Origin: JAHFUS01 sp035689115
Lineage (GTDB): Bacteria > Actinomycetota > Acidimicrobiia > Acidimicrobiales > GCA-2861595
Reading direction: 5' to 3'
Length of the DNA: 64,000 nucleotides
NCBI GenBank assembly: GCA_035689115.1
Contig: DASSMA010000078.1
Span: 15,545 to 79,544 of the forward strand
A model generated the notes under the pieces. The model saw only the letters and a program-made list of their open reading frames with translations. It was not told where the DNA came from and searched no databases. Shown one piece after another: positions 11,442 through 19,345 of the stretch. Each line of letters starts with the position of its first letter. Position 1 is the stretch's first letter. The position numbers and the translations under genes were made by a program.

Positions 11442-13085
11442 ATGCGGGGGCTGACGCCGGCCGAGGCGTCCGGCGGGCACGACGAGCACGGTGGCGGCGA
11501 GAACTTCACCGCCGTGGTGACGGCCATCCGGTGGACCACCGCGGCCGTCGCCATCCTCGTCCTCTCCACCAATGAGCTGACGAGGGCAGACGGCATCGCC
11601 GGCGCCGTGGTCCTGTCGCTGGCCGTCTGGCGGACGGTCGCGCCGGTCGACATGGGCCATGGCCTCCGTCCGGCGTTCCTCCCGATCGTCTTCGAGGCGG
11701 CGGTCACCGTCGGCGTGGTCCTCGCCACCGGGAAGTGGAGCTCGCCCTACGCCCTGCTGCTGTTCACCGTCGTGAGTATGGCGGGCTTCTCCGGCGGGAT
11801 CCAGGCCGGCCTGGTGGTGGCCGGCGGGTGCCTCATCGCCATCGCCGTGCCGTACCACGTGGGCGAGTCCGCTGCCAACGCCGCCACCACCGTCCAGTGG
11901 GGCGGCGAGCTGGCCCTAGTGGCGGTGGTGACCGGCTACGCCCGCCGCATCACCGTCCGGGCGAAGGCCCAGACCACCGCCTACCTCGACCGCCTCCAGC
12001 AGCTGTCAGAGGCCAACGGCCTGCTCCTCCAGCTGCACCGGGTGGCCAGCTCGCTGCCGATGTCCCTCGACGTCGACGAGACGCTCGAATCCGCGGTCCA
12101 CCGCCTCAGCGAGATGTTCGAGCCCGACGTCCTCGTCGTCCTGGTCCGGGACGAGCGCAGCGGCTGGACGGTGGTCCGGGCGGCCGGCACGAGCCTCCCC
12201 GACCACGTGGCCGACGGCGACCTGCCGCCCGTGCTCGCATCCACCGCCGGCCTCGCCGCCCCTCGCCTCGAGGTCAACCTGCCGGCGGAGACGCGCCTCG
12301 GCGCCGCCACCACCTCGGCCGTCTACGCCCCGCTGCGGGCCCGGGACGAGTTGGTCGGCCTGGTGGCGGTGGAGCGGGGCGGCGCCCCCTTCGAGGAGAA
12401 GGAACAGACCCTGATGGAGGGGTTCGCCGAGCAGCTCGCCGTCGCCCTGGACAACGCCAGGTGGTTCGCCCGCATCGGCACCCTGGCTGCCGAGCGGGAG
12501 CGCACGCGCATCGCCCGGGAGCTCCACGACCGGGTCGGCCAGTCGCTGGCCCTGGTCGGCTTCGAGCTCGACCGGGCGGCCAAGAGCCCCGACGAGCGGG
12601 AGATCCGGCGCCAGGTCGAGGAGCTGCGCCACACCGTGCGGGCCGTCACCGGCGAACTGCGCGAAACGCTCTACGATCTCCGCACCGACGTCTCCGAGGA
12701 GCAGGGTATGGCGCAGCCCCTCACCGATTTCGTCGACCGGGTCGGCCGGCGGGCCAACCTGCGCACCATGGTGGCCGTGGAGGAGTCGCGCCGGCTCCCC
12801 CTCACGGTGGAGCGGGAGGTGTGGCGGATCGCCCAGGAGGCGATCACCAACGTCGAGCGCCACGCCCGGGCGTCGACGATGAGGGTGGCGTGGGTGGTCG
12901 ACGGTGACCGAGCCGTGCTCACGGTGGCCGACGACGGGCGCGGGATGCCGCCCGAGGGCGAGCGGCGGCCGGACAGCTACGGCCTGGTGGGCATGCAGGA
13001 GCGGGCGGACGCCATCGGCGCCACCCTCACGGTCACCTCCGCCCCGGGTGCCGGCACCGAGATTCGGGTATCGGTCGCCGCATGA
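11442..13085 (+). CDS. Two-component sensor histidine kinase, NarL/DesK type with GAF domain
   Basis: A membrane sensor kinase of about 547 residues. Several hydrophobic segments span roughly residues 25-170. They are followed by a coiled linker, a GAF-like domain (about 190-345), a HisKA_3 dimerisation domain with the phosphorylated histidine in ARELHDRVGQSLA, and a HATPase domain (EAITNVERHARAS, DDGRGMPPE, YGLVGMQERADAIGA). It overlaps the response-regulator gene by ATGA, so the two form one transcription unit. The ATG at 11442 is preceded by GGGATC; GTG starts at 11424 or 11394 are possible. Its signal is unknown. Position beside the pilin genes suggests, but does not prove, control of pilus expression. 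Confidence 0.88.
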   Translation: MRGLTPAEASGGHDEHGGGENFTAVVTAIRWTTAAVAILVLSTNELTRADGIAGAVVLSLAVWRTVAPVDMGHGLRPAFLPIVFEAAVTVGVVLATGKWSSPYALLLFTVVSMAGFSGGIQAGLVVAGGCLIAIAVPYHVGESAANAATTVQWGGELALVAVVTGYARRITVRAKAQTTAYLDRLQQLSEANGLLLQLHRVASSLPMSLDVDETLESAVHRLSEMFEPDVLVVLVRDERSGWTVVRAAGTSLPDHVADGDLPPVLASTAGLAAPRLEVNLPAETRLGAATTSAVYAPLRARDELVGLVAVERGGAPFEEKEQTLMEGFAEQLAVALDNARWFARIGTLAAERERTRIARELHDRVGQSLALVGFELDRAAKSPDEREIRRQVEELRHTVRAVTGELRETLYDLRTDVSEEQGMAQPLTDFVDRVGRRANLRTMVAVEESRRLPLTVEREVWRIAQEAITNVERHARASTMRVAWVVDGDRAVLTVADDGRGMPPEGERRPDSYGLVGMQERADAIGATLTVTSAPGAGTEIRVSVAA

Positions 13086-13732
13086 GCGATGCAGCGCCCA
13101 TCCGGGTCGTCCTGGCCGACGACCACACCATGCTGCGCGAAGGCCTCCGGCGGTCGCTGGAAGACGCCGGCCTCGAGGTGGTCGCCGAGGCGGCCGACGG
13201 CGAGCAGGCAGTCGCCATGGCCGAGCGCCATAGGCCCCACGTCGTCCTCATGGACGTGTCGATGCCCAAGGGCGGCGGCGTGGAGGCCACCCGGCACATC
13301 CGCACGGGCATCCCCGACGTCGACGTGGTCGTGCTCACCATGCACCAGGACCCCGAGCTCCGGCTCGAGGCGGCCCGGGCGGGCGCCGCCGGCTACCTCA
13401 CCAAGGACTGCACCACCGACGACATCGTGGGCGTCATCCAGCGGGTGGCCGAAGGGGAGGAGCTGCTGTCGCCCGAGCTGGCCTCGCGGATGCTGGCCGA
13501 GGCCCGGCCCGAGGCGGTGACCGAGGAGGAGCCGTTGCTCACCAAGCGGGAGGAGGAGGTGCTCCAGCTGATCGCCGAGGGCGCCTCCACGCCCGAGGTC
13601 GGCAAGCGCCTCTACATCAGCACCAAGACCGTCCGTCATCACCTCTCGTCGATCTATGAGAAGCTGGACTCCCGCGACCGCACCCAGGCTGTCCTGCGAG
13701 CGGTGAGGATGGGGATCATCCGTCTCAACTGA
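13082..13732 (+). CDS. LuxR/NarL-family response regulator
   Basis: A 216-residue DNA-binding partner of the upstream kinase. The receiver domain has the acidic pair ADD at residues 12-14, the phospho-acceptor Asp58 in VLMDVSMP, and the conserved lysine in GYLTKDC. A LuxR-type helix-turn-helix occupies about residues 145-205 (LTKREEEVLQLIAEG, STKTVRHHLSSIYEKL). The start ATG overlaps the kinase stop (ATGA). The first pilin gene begins 95 bases downstream on the same strand, making that promoter a plausible target. Confidence 0.95.
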   Translation: MSDAAPIRVVLADDHTMLREGLRRSLEDAGLEVVAEAADGEQAVAMAERHRPHVVLMDVSMPKGGGVEATRHIRTGIPDVDVVVLTMHQDPELRLEAARAGAAGYLTKDCTTDDIVGVIQRVAEGEELLSPELASRMLAEARPEAVTEEEPLLTKREEEVLQLIAEGASTPEVGKRLYISTKTVRHHLSSIYEKLDSRDRTQAVLRAVRMGIIRLN

Positions 13733-13747
13733 CCGGGACGAGATTTA

Positions 13748-13758
13748 GTCAGATGGCC
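13748..13758 (+). promoter_or_regulatory. Candidate shared upstream element GTCAGATGGCC, copy 1
   Basis: An 11-base sequence that begins 80 bases before the ATG of the first pilin gene. The same 11 bases begin 76 bases before the third pilin gene. Similarity extends loosely as T-x-GTCAGATGGCC-x-AT-x-G. Function as a promoter element or regulator site is inferred only from recurrence at the same distance. Confidence 0.4.
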
Positions 13759-13827
13759 TATAGGGCCGAACACCCTTCTTGCCGAAGACTTGTGGAGACG
13801 GTCACAAACATCGACAGGAGCCGGACG

Positions 13828-14025
13828 ATGAACCAGATCAACGCTTGGTGGGAGTACTGCCAGGCCTTCATTCGCACCAAGATCCGCAACGAGCACGGTG
13901 CCAGCCTCGTGGAGTACGCCCTGCTCCTGGCGCTCATCGCGGTCGTCTGCATCGCCGCCATCACCCTGATCGGCAACGGCGCCAAGAAGACCCTGAGCTC
14001 GGCGGGCTCGGCAGTCAACGGCTAG
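13828..14025 (+). CDS. Flp-type pilin 1
   Basis: A 65-residue structural subunit of the Tad (tight adherence) pilus. The N-terminal leader ends in EHG, followed by the mature start ASLVEYALLLALIAVVCIAA: the prepilin cleavage glycine, Glu at +5 and Tyr at +6 are all present, followed by a single hydrophobic helix. The C-terminus is LSSAGSAVNG, identical to pilin 3. The ATG at 13828 is preceded by CAGGAG at a good distance; the longer open frame from 13753 lacks this. It is the first of three pilin genes in a row, downstream of the two-component pair and facing the Tad assembly operon. No prepilin peptidase gene is in the window. Confidence 0.93.
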   Translation: MNQINAWWEYCQAFIRTKIRNEHGASLVEYALLLALIAVVCIAAITLIGNGAKKTLSSAGSAVNG

Positions 14026-14032
14026 CACTCAG

Positions 14033-14091
14033 ATCGGCACAGCGTCGTGCCGATGGAGGACGTAGGCGGGAACGGCGCCCTCCGGGGCGCC
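14033..14091 (+). terminator. Two hairpins between pilin 1 and pilin 2
   Basis: The first hairpin pairs ATCGGCAC (14033-14040) with GTGCCGAT (14047-14054). The second pairs GGCGCCC (14074-14080) with GGGCGCC (14085-14091). They lie directly after the pilin 1 stop. They may terminate, attenuate or stabilise the pilin 1 transcript, which would let pilin 1 be made in excess over pilins 2 and 3. No T run follows. Confidence 0.5.
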
Positions 14092-14131
14092 ATTCCCAAT
14101 TCATGGAACGACGACGGCGGGAGGAGTGGTG

Positions 14132-14323
14132 ATGATCGCGCTCGTGTGGGCTCGGGGCGTGATCCGAGCAGCGATCGGCACGCGGGGTGGCGAGCGGGGC
14201 AACTCGGTGATCGAGTACGCCCTCCTGCTCGCCCTCGTGGCGATCTTCTGCATCGGTGCGATCACCCTGGTGGGCGGGAGCACCCACGACAACCTGAGCA
14301 GCACCGCCTCCACGCTCCCCTAG
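14132..14323 (+). CDS. Flp-type pilin 2 (divergent)
   Basis: A 63-residue pilin-like protein with leader ending ERG and mature start NSVIEYALLLALVAIFCIGA, so the cleavage glycine, Glu +5 and Tyr +6 are kept. The C-terminus (LSSTASTLP) differs from pilins 1 and 3, which suggests a different role such as a minor pilin; that is inference. GTG GTG ATG occur in a row at 14126-14134; the ATG at 14132 lies best relative to the GGGAGGAG ribosome-binding site. Confidence 0.88.
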   Translation: MIALVWARGVIRAAIGTRGGERGNSVIEYALLLALVAIFCIGAITLVGGSTHDNLSSTASTLP

Positions 14324-14349
14324 AGCAATCGTTTGGACCAGGCGAACTG

Positions 14350-14360
14350 GTCAGATGGCC
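14350..14360 (+). promoter_or_regulatory. Candidate shared upstream element GTCAGATGGCC, copy 2
   Basis: Exact copy of the 11 bases at 13748-13758, beginning 76 bases before the ATG of pilin 3. It lies 27 bases after the pilin 2 stop, so pilin 3 may have its own promoter. No exact copy was found before pilin 2. Confidence 0.4.
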
Positions 14361-14425
14361 GATGGCACGCTAGCCATGGCCGGGTCATAATTTGTCGGAA
14401 CTCCGAGTCGGGCGAAGGGGCCCTC

Positions 14426-14626
14426 ATGCATCTGCAGATCACCATGCTCCACACCTACCTCAAGTCCTTCGCCAGGACGCGGGTCGGGAGCGAGCGTGGC
14501 GCAAGCCTCGTGGAATACGCGCTCCTGCTGGCACTGATCGCCATCGTCTGCATCGTGGCGATTCAGTTCATCGGCAACGCCTCGAACAAGTCGCTGAGCT
14601 CCGCGGGGAGCGCGGTCAACGGATAG
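14426..14626 (+). CDS. Flp-type pilin 3
   Basis: A 66-residue Flp pilin. The leader ends ERG and the mature part begins ASLVEYALLLALIAIVCIVA, again with Glu +5 and Tyr +6. It ends LSSAGSAVNG like pilin 1, so the two are close paralogues; the N-terminal leader (MHLQITMLHTYLKSFARTR) differs. The ATG at 14426 follows GAAGGGG; the longer frame from 14333 has no ribosome-binding site. Last gene of the plus-strand pilin set. Confidence 0.92.
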   Translation: MHLQITMLHTYLKSFARTRVGSERGASLVEYALLLALIAIVCIVAIQFIGNASNKSLSSAGSAVNG

Positions 14627-14665
14627 CGCCCGCCGGGGCGCACACAAGACAGGGGGGGACATCAG

Positions 14666-14731
14666 TCGCGCGCGGCGCTGTGCGCCAGCGCGCGACTCCC
14701 GACGACGAGCGCCCCTATGGGGCGCTCGTCG
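14666..14731 (+). terminator. Two strong hairpins downstream of pilin 3
   Basis: The first hairpin is a nested inverted repeat at 14666-14695 (TCGCGCGC with GCGCGCGA outside, GGCGC with GCGCC inside). The second has 13-bp arms at 14703-14715 and 14719-14731 around a TAT loop. They begin 40 bases after the pilin 3 stop and are the natural transcript end for the pilin cluster. Neither has a clear T run. Confidence 0.6.
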
Positions 14732-14741
14732 CAATTCACTG

Positions 14742-14985
14742 GCTCGGCGGGGGCGGCCCTCTTGCCGGTGCCTTCCTCGGGCCGAGCGCGCTGCTACGCA
14801 GCGCTTCCTCGCCTGACGGCTCGGATCGGCCCTCTGTCCAGGTCCCGGCGGCAGTTGCCTACTGCTCGGCGAGGCGGCCGTTTTGCCCGGACCTTCCTTC
14901 GGGCCGAGCGCGCTGCTACGCAGCGCTTCCTCGCCTGACGGCTCGGATCGGCCCTCTGTCCAGGTCCCGGCGGCCGCCTGGCCTC
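14742..14985. repeat. Tandem duplication with 122-bp period in gene-free DNA
   Basis: Two units, about 14742-14863 and 14864-14985. A 75-base core is identical between them (14778-14852 and 14900-14974), and the flanks are similar but diverged. Each core holds a small hairpin, GCGCTGC-TAC-GCAGCGC (14788-14804 in unit 1). The whole stretch 14627-15049 between the convergent pilin 3 and membrane-protein genes has no convincing gene; it holds only the terminator hairpins and this repeat. Confidence 0.85.
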
Positions 14986-15049
14986 GCTGGCGCCGCTTTG
15001 CGGCGCATTGCCTCAGAATCTGGGGCGCTCCGAAGCCCCTGCCCCGCTC

Positions 15050-16504
15050 CTAGCGGCGGACGGCGACGATCCAGTTCTTGTCGCGGCGGACGACCTTCCA
15101 GGCCGGATCGAGTTCGAGGAGGGCGGCGAGGGGTTTGTTCCGCTCCCAGACAACGGCGTCGATGCCGTACTTGTCGAGGCGGTGCTGCCAGCCCTCCTTG
15201 CCGTCCAGGAGGGCGAACCAGTCGCTGATCAGGGGGCGGGGATACAGCTCGTAGCGGTCGTCGACGAAGACCTTGCGGGCGGTGCCTTGGCGGAGGGCGA
15301 CGAGGTTGCCGACGAAGTCCTGGGTGGCGACCCGGCCGCGGAACAGGCCGTGGGCCTGCATCCAGTCGAGCTGGCGGACGGGGTAGCGGCCGAGGTCGTA
15401 GGCGGGGCGTTCCAGGGCGTTGGCGAGCAGGAGGACGGCCACGGCGGCGAGGGCGGCAGCTGCGACCGCCGTTGCCCCGCTCCGCTGCTCGCCTCGGACG
15501 GTGCCGAGCCGCTGGAGTCCACGGGCGAGGACCGGGGCCAGCACGATGGCGACCAGGCCCAGGTTGCGCTGTCCGACCAGCGCTGCCGCCCCGAACACCA
15601 GGGCGACGAGGCTGTCCTCCCACGAGCGGCGGCGGCCGGCGAGGATGGCGGCCAGCAGCAGGGCGGCGGCGATGACCAGCTCGGGCCGCTGCGTGAAGTC
15701 CGGCGACCGCCACTCCCGCACCCGGGCCAGGATGTCGTGGCGGGCAAGCAGGTGAAGCGGGAAGGTCAGCAGCTTGGGACCGTAGGGGTTCATAGCGCCG
15801 GCCAGCGTCCCGATGCCGGCGGCGGCGGCGATGCGGGGCAGCCGGCCGGGCGGGGCGTGGTCGAGGCGTCGGCCAACCAGGCGGACGCCCAGGTACACGA
15901 GGCCGAGCGGGAAGCTGCCGTGGCTGTTCACCCACAGCCACATGACGACGCCGACCGCCCAAAGCGGCAGCCGCTCCTCCTCGACGGCGAGGATGAGAAG
16001 CGCCAGGAACACCAGACCGAGCAGGAGGGGCCGCTCCGGCCACTGCTCGCTGCCGATCACCAGCACAGGTGCGACGGCAAGAATGCGCCCGGCCATGGTG
16101 CCGGCCGGCCTGGTGAGGCGCCAGGCCAGGACGGCGAGCAGGGTGGTGAGGACGGCGCGGGCGAGCATCACGCCGTGACCGAAGCTGGCCCGTTCGGCCA
16201 GCGCCATGCCGACGGCGGCCAGCCACGACTGGACCGTCCACGACAGGCCCTGAGCGGTGAACGCGAACGGGTCGTGGTGGGGGAAGCCGTGGTGGAGGAT
16301 GTAGCGGCCGGTGGCCAGGTGGGTGAGGGCTGAGTTGTCCCCCATCGGGCGGAGGCCGATGGCCAGCCCCCACAGCGCCACCGCCCCTCCGACCACCGCG
16401 GCGGCCATGGGTGGCCGGAACCGGCGCCCCGAAGCGGCCTCGTCCCCGTACGGAGGAGCCGGAGCCGCTGCGCCGAGCGTTTCAGCGGCCTCCGGCCGAC
16501 TCAC
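15050..16504 (-). CDS. Polytopic membrane protein, GT-C-like, last gene of the Tad operon
   Basis: A 484-residue protein of unknown exact function. After a short polar N-terminus there are about ten hydrophobic segments up to residue 345, then a soluble C-terminal domain with RVATQDFVGN, VFVDDRYELYP and AVVWERNKPL. The first loop (RPMGDNSALTHLATGRYILH) carries an Asp soon after helix 1, as in many GT-C transferases that use polyprenyl-linked sugars. The GTG start overlaps the TadC-like stop by four bases, so it is coupled to the pilus operon. Glycosylation of pilins or a linked surface glycan is an attractive but unproven role. Confidence 0.75.
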   Translation of the reverse strand: MSRPEAAETLGAAAPAPPYGDEAASGRRFRPPMAAAVVGGAVALWGLAIGLRPMGDNSALTHLATGRYILHHGFPHHDPFAFTAQGLSWTVQSWLAAVGMALAERASFGHGVMLARAVLTTLLAVLAWRLTRPAGTMAGRILAVAPVLVIGSEQWPERPLLLGLVFLALLILAVEEERLPLWAVGVVMWLWVNSHGSFPLGLVYLGVRLVGRRLDHAPPGRLPRIAAAAGIGTLAGAMNPYGPKLLTFPLHLLARHDILARVREWRSPDFTQRPELVIAAALLLAAILAGRRRSWEDSLVALVFGAAALVGQRNLGLVAIVLAPVLARGLQRLGTVRGEQRSGATAVAAAALAAVAVLLLANALERPAYDLGRYPVRQLDWMQAHGLFRGRVATQDFVGNLVALRQGTARKVFVDDRYELYPRPLISDWFALLDGKEGWQHRLDKYGIDAVVWERNKPLAALLELDPAWKVVRRDKNWIVAVRR

Positions 16505-17415
16505 GTCTTTTCGAGGTACGAGAGCGCAGCCGGGGCCAGCAGGATCACGAACAGGGCGGGGAAGATGCAGAACACCATCGGGAACAGCATCTTCACTGGT
16601 GCCTTCTGGGCCCGTTCCTGCGCCAGCTGGCGCCGGCGGACGCGCATCTCGTCGGCCTGAAGGCGCAGGACCCGGCCGACGGACACGCCGAAGGTGTCGG
16701 CCTGAAGGATGGCAAGGACGAACGACTTCACGTCGCTCACACCGGTGCGCTGCTCGAAGGCACGCAGGGCGTCGGCTCGGCTCGACCCTGCTCGCACCTC
16801 CCCCAGCATCCGCCCGAACTCTTCGGCCAAGGCCCCCGGCAGCGCGCCGACCGTCTTGTCGAGGGCCTGCTCGAAGCCCAGGCCGGCCTCCACGCTGATG
16901 GTGAGCAGGTCGAGCACGTCGGGCAGTTGGGCCTGGATCTCGAACTGGCGCTCAGCCACCTTGCGGTTGAGCACTGCATCGGGTCCGAGCACGAGCAGGA
17001 GGACCGAGAAGATGGCGATGCACCACTGGAACCTGGTGGAGACCGGGAGCAGGAAGGAAACCAGCAGCACCACCGGGATGAGGACGATGGTGACCACTCG
17101 CATGGCGAGGAAGCGGTCGAGGTCGTCAGCCCGACCCCGGCCCGCCTTGGTGAGTTTGGCCATCACCTGGTCGGCGTACCCGGTAGGGGTGAAGCGCTTG
17201 CCCACCGCAGTGAGGCTCCGGGCAACGGGCACGCCGAGGCGGGAACCGATGTCCTGCTGGAGCTCCGTGGCCCGCACCGACTGGACGTCGTAGCCCTCGA
17301 GGTTCCGGAGCGAGGCACGCACCGCGGCCCGCTCGTCCAGGTACTGACTCACGCCGAGGACCCCGAGGACGAGGCAGGTGAACAACCCGGCGATGGCGAC
17401 TATCAAGAGCAGCAT
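16501..17415 (-). CDS. tadC: Tad pilus inner-membrane platform protein TadC (T2SS F family)
   Basis: A 304-residue platform protein that works with TadB and the TadA motor to assemble Flp pili. Hydrophobic segments lie at the N-terminus (residues 2-22), at about 110-150 and at the C-terminus (about 275-297). The T2SS F domain core is seen in QLPDVLDLLTISVEAGLGFEQAL and in the later LAILQADTFGVSVGRVLR. Start ATG at 17415 is 4 bases after the VWA-TadB stop. It overlaps the next, GT-C-like gene by GTGA. Confidence 0.93.
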   Translation of the reverse strand: MLLLIVAIAGLFTCLVLGVLGVSQYLDERAAVRASLRNLEGYDVQSVRATELQQDIGSRLGVPVARSLTAVGKRFTPTGYADQVMAKLTKAGRGRADDLDRFLAMRVVTIVLIPVVLLVSFLLPVSTRFQWCIAIFSVLLLVLGPDAVLNRKVAERQFEIQAQLPDVLDLLTISVEAGLGFEQALDKTVGALPGALAEEFGRMLGEVRAGSSRADALRAFEQRTGVSDVKSFVLAILQADTFGVSVGRVLRLQADEMRVRRRQLAQERAQKAPVKMLFPMVFCIFPALFVILLAPAALSYLEKT

Positions 17416-17419
17416 GAAC

Positions 17420-19345
17420 TCAGATCGGGACGTCGACGATCTTGCGCATCCAGATGTAGCCCACGACCATCAGGACGACGGTGCCGATGAGCATGAACTG
17501 GCCGATCGTCTCGTGGAACAGCGGGTCCAGGTAGGAGCGGTTGTTGAAGAAGATGAAGCCGCCCAGCGCCAGCGGCAGCAGGATGAGCACGATGGCGCTG
17601 AGCCGTCCCTCGGCGGTGAGCGTCCGGACCTCCTGGCGCAGCCGCTCGCGAGCCACCATCGTGTCGGCCACGGTGGACAGCAGCTCGGCCAGGTTGCCGC
17701 CCACCTCGCGCTGAATTCCGATGGCCATGACGGCCCAGTCGAAGTCGGGCGAGTGGGTACGCTTGGCGGAGTCGTCGAGGGCGGACTCTAGTGGACGCCC
17801 GAGCCTCGTCTCCACCAGCACCCGGCGCAGCTCCTTGGCCATCGGGTCGTCGACCTGCTCCGACGCCGCGTCGGCAGCCTGGAGGAGAGAGAAACCCGCC
17901 CGCAGCGAACTGGCGATGACCCGCAGGACGTCGGGTAGCTGAGCGGTGAACTTCCGCTGCCGCCGGCCGCCCAGGAAGTCGAGCACGGCGATCGGCGCCA
18001 GCCCGATCACGATCCCGGCGAGCAGGGCGACGAACGGCCCCCACAGCAGGAGCGTGAAGACGACGGCGGCGGCGAGGGACGCCAGGTAGAAGAAGAGGGC
18101 CTCGGCCGGGCGGACGGGGAGATCGGCCTGCTCGAGCTTGCGCTCGAGGGTGTCAAGAATGCTCCCGCCGGCAGCGATGCGCGCGGTGGCGTCGACCGCC
18201 CGGCGCATAATGGCCGTCTGCGCCAGCTCCACGCCGCCGGTGGCCGATCCCGACTCGAAGGCGGTGCCGCCGCCCGGCCCGTAGGGCTGGAGGGTGGTGG
18301 AGAGAGTGGGCACGCCCTCCCGGGTGAGCGCCGAGGCGCCGAACACCACCAGTCCCACTGCCAGGAAGCCGAGCCCGGCGACGATGGCCAGGGCGGGTCC
18401 GTTGCCCAGGAGACCACCGAACCGCGAGCCGTGGACGACCACGGGCGCCACGTCACGCCCCACCGCCACGGAGCCGACGGCCACCGGGCCGGCCGTGGCC
18501 AGCTGCCCGCCAGCGCCGACCGTCACCTGGATGTTGCCCGACGTGTCCTTCGACGTGTAGGTGAGCTCGTACTGGTTGTGGATTGCGCGCTGGATGCTCC
18601 CGTACAACGCCTTCAACTGCGCGGGGTCGTTGGTCTCCACGTACTTGCCCCCGCCAGCCTGGGCGAGGGCGCTGAGGGCCCCGGCATCGAAGTCGCGCCC
18701 GCCCTTCAGCCCGACGGTGAACACCGACGACTTGGCGCCGACGACCGAGGCCTGCGCCTCGGCCAGCCCGTTCTGCGACACGGTGTCCTTGCCGTCGGAC
18801 AGCACGACGATGTTGGGCTGCAGATCGGGGCGGTCGTTGAACAGCGTCGCAGCCGCTCGCACGCCGTCGTAGAGAGCTGTCTCGCCCGTCGCCGCCAGGC
18901 CGTCGATCGCCGCGTTCAGCTTGGCCGGGTCGTCGGTGAATCCGGCCTTGACCTGGGGCACGTCGTTGAAGGCCACCACGGCGATCTGGTCGTTGGGCTG
19001 CTTGTTGGCGACGAACTGCTTCGCCGCCTCCTTCGCCGCCACCAGCTTGGCGCCGGCCCGCATGGAGCCCGACACGTCGATGGCGAGCACCACGCCCACC
19101 GGGGTGTCGGTCTTGCCGATGGGCACGACCTCGGGTGGCGGCGACAGGATCCTGCCGTTTTCGCGGACTGTGAAGGCGTTCAGGGCCGGCTCATCGCCGT
19201 CGACCTGGGCGGAGATCTTGACGACCGGGAAGTTGGTGACGTCGAGCTTGCGGATGGTGACGTTGTTGGTCTGCCCGCCGGCGCCAGGCGCCCAGGCAAC
19301 CAGGGCCGCCAGGACGGCGAGGGCGGCGAGGGCGGACTTCCTCAT
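17420..19345 (-). CDS. tadB: Fusion of a secreted von Willebrand A domain with TadB platform protein
   Basis: At 641 residues it is about twice the usual TadB length. Residues 1-24 are a signal peptide. Residues about 83-260 are a VWA domain with the metal-binding MIDAS motif DVSGSM (90-95), TGETALYDG and VVLSDGKDT. A beta-rich linker leads to a membrane helix near residues 322-345, and residues about 395-640 are the TadB/T2SS F domain with QLPDVLRVIASSLRAGFSL and IQREVGGNLAELL. The VWA part would face outside and the TadB part the membrane and cytoplasm, so an extracellular metal-dependent binding domain is tied to the pilus motor platform. It overlaps the TadA stop by ATGA, so both are made together. 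Confidence 0.92.
   Translation of the reverse strand: MRKSALAALAVLAALVAWAPGAGGQTNNVTIRKLDVTNFPVVKISAQVDGDEPALNAFTVRENGRILSPPPEVVPIGKTDTPVGVVLAIDVSGSMRAGAKLVAAKEAAKQFVANKQPNDQIAVVAFNDVPQVKAGFTDDPAKLNAAIDGLAATGETALYDGVRAAATLFNDRPDLQPNIVVLSDGKDTVSQNGLAEAQASVVGAKSSVFTVGLKGGRDFDAGALSALAQAGGGKYVETNDPAQLKALYGSIQRAIHNQYELTYTSKDTSGNIQVTVGAGGQLATAGPVAVGSVAVGRDVAPVVVHGSRFGGLLGNGPALAIVAGLGFLAVGLVVFGASALTREGVPTLSTTLQPYGPGGGTAFESGSATGGVELAQTAIMRRAVDATARIAAGGSILDTLERKLEQADLPVRPAEALFFYLASLAAAVVFTLLLWGPFVALLAGIVIGLAPIAVLDFLGGRRQRKFTAQLPDVLRVIASSLRAGFSLLQAADAASEQVDDPMAKELRRVLVETRLGRPLESALDDSAKRTHSPDFDWAVMAIGIQREVGGNLAELLSTVADTMVARERLRQEVRTLTAEGRLSAIVLILLPLALGGFIFFNNRSYLDPLFHETIGQFMLIGTVVLMVVGYIWMRKIVDVPI

Noticed and set aside
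14742..14985. Insertion sequence or integrase attachment site
   Set aside because: No transposase or integrase nearby and no target-site duplication; simple tandem duplication explains it.
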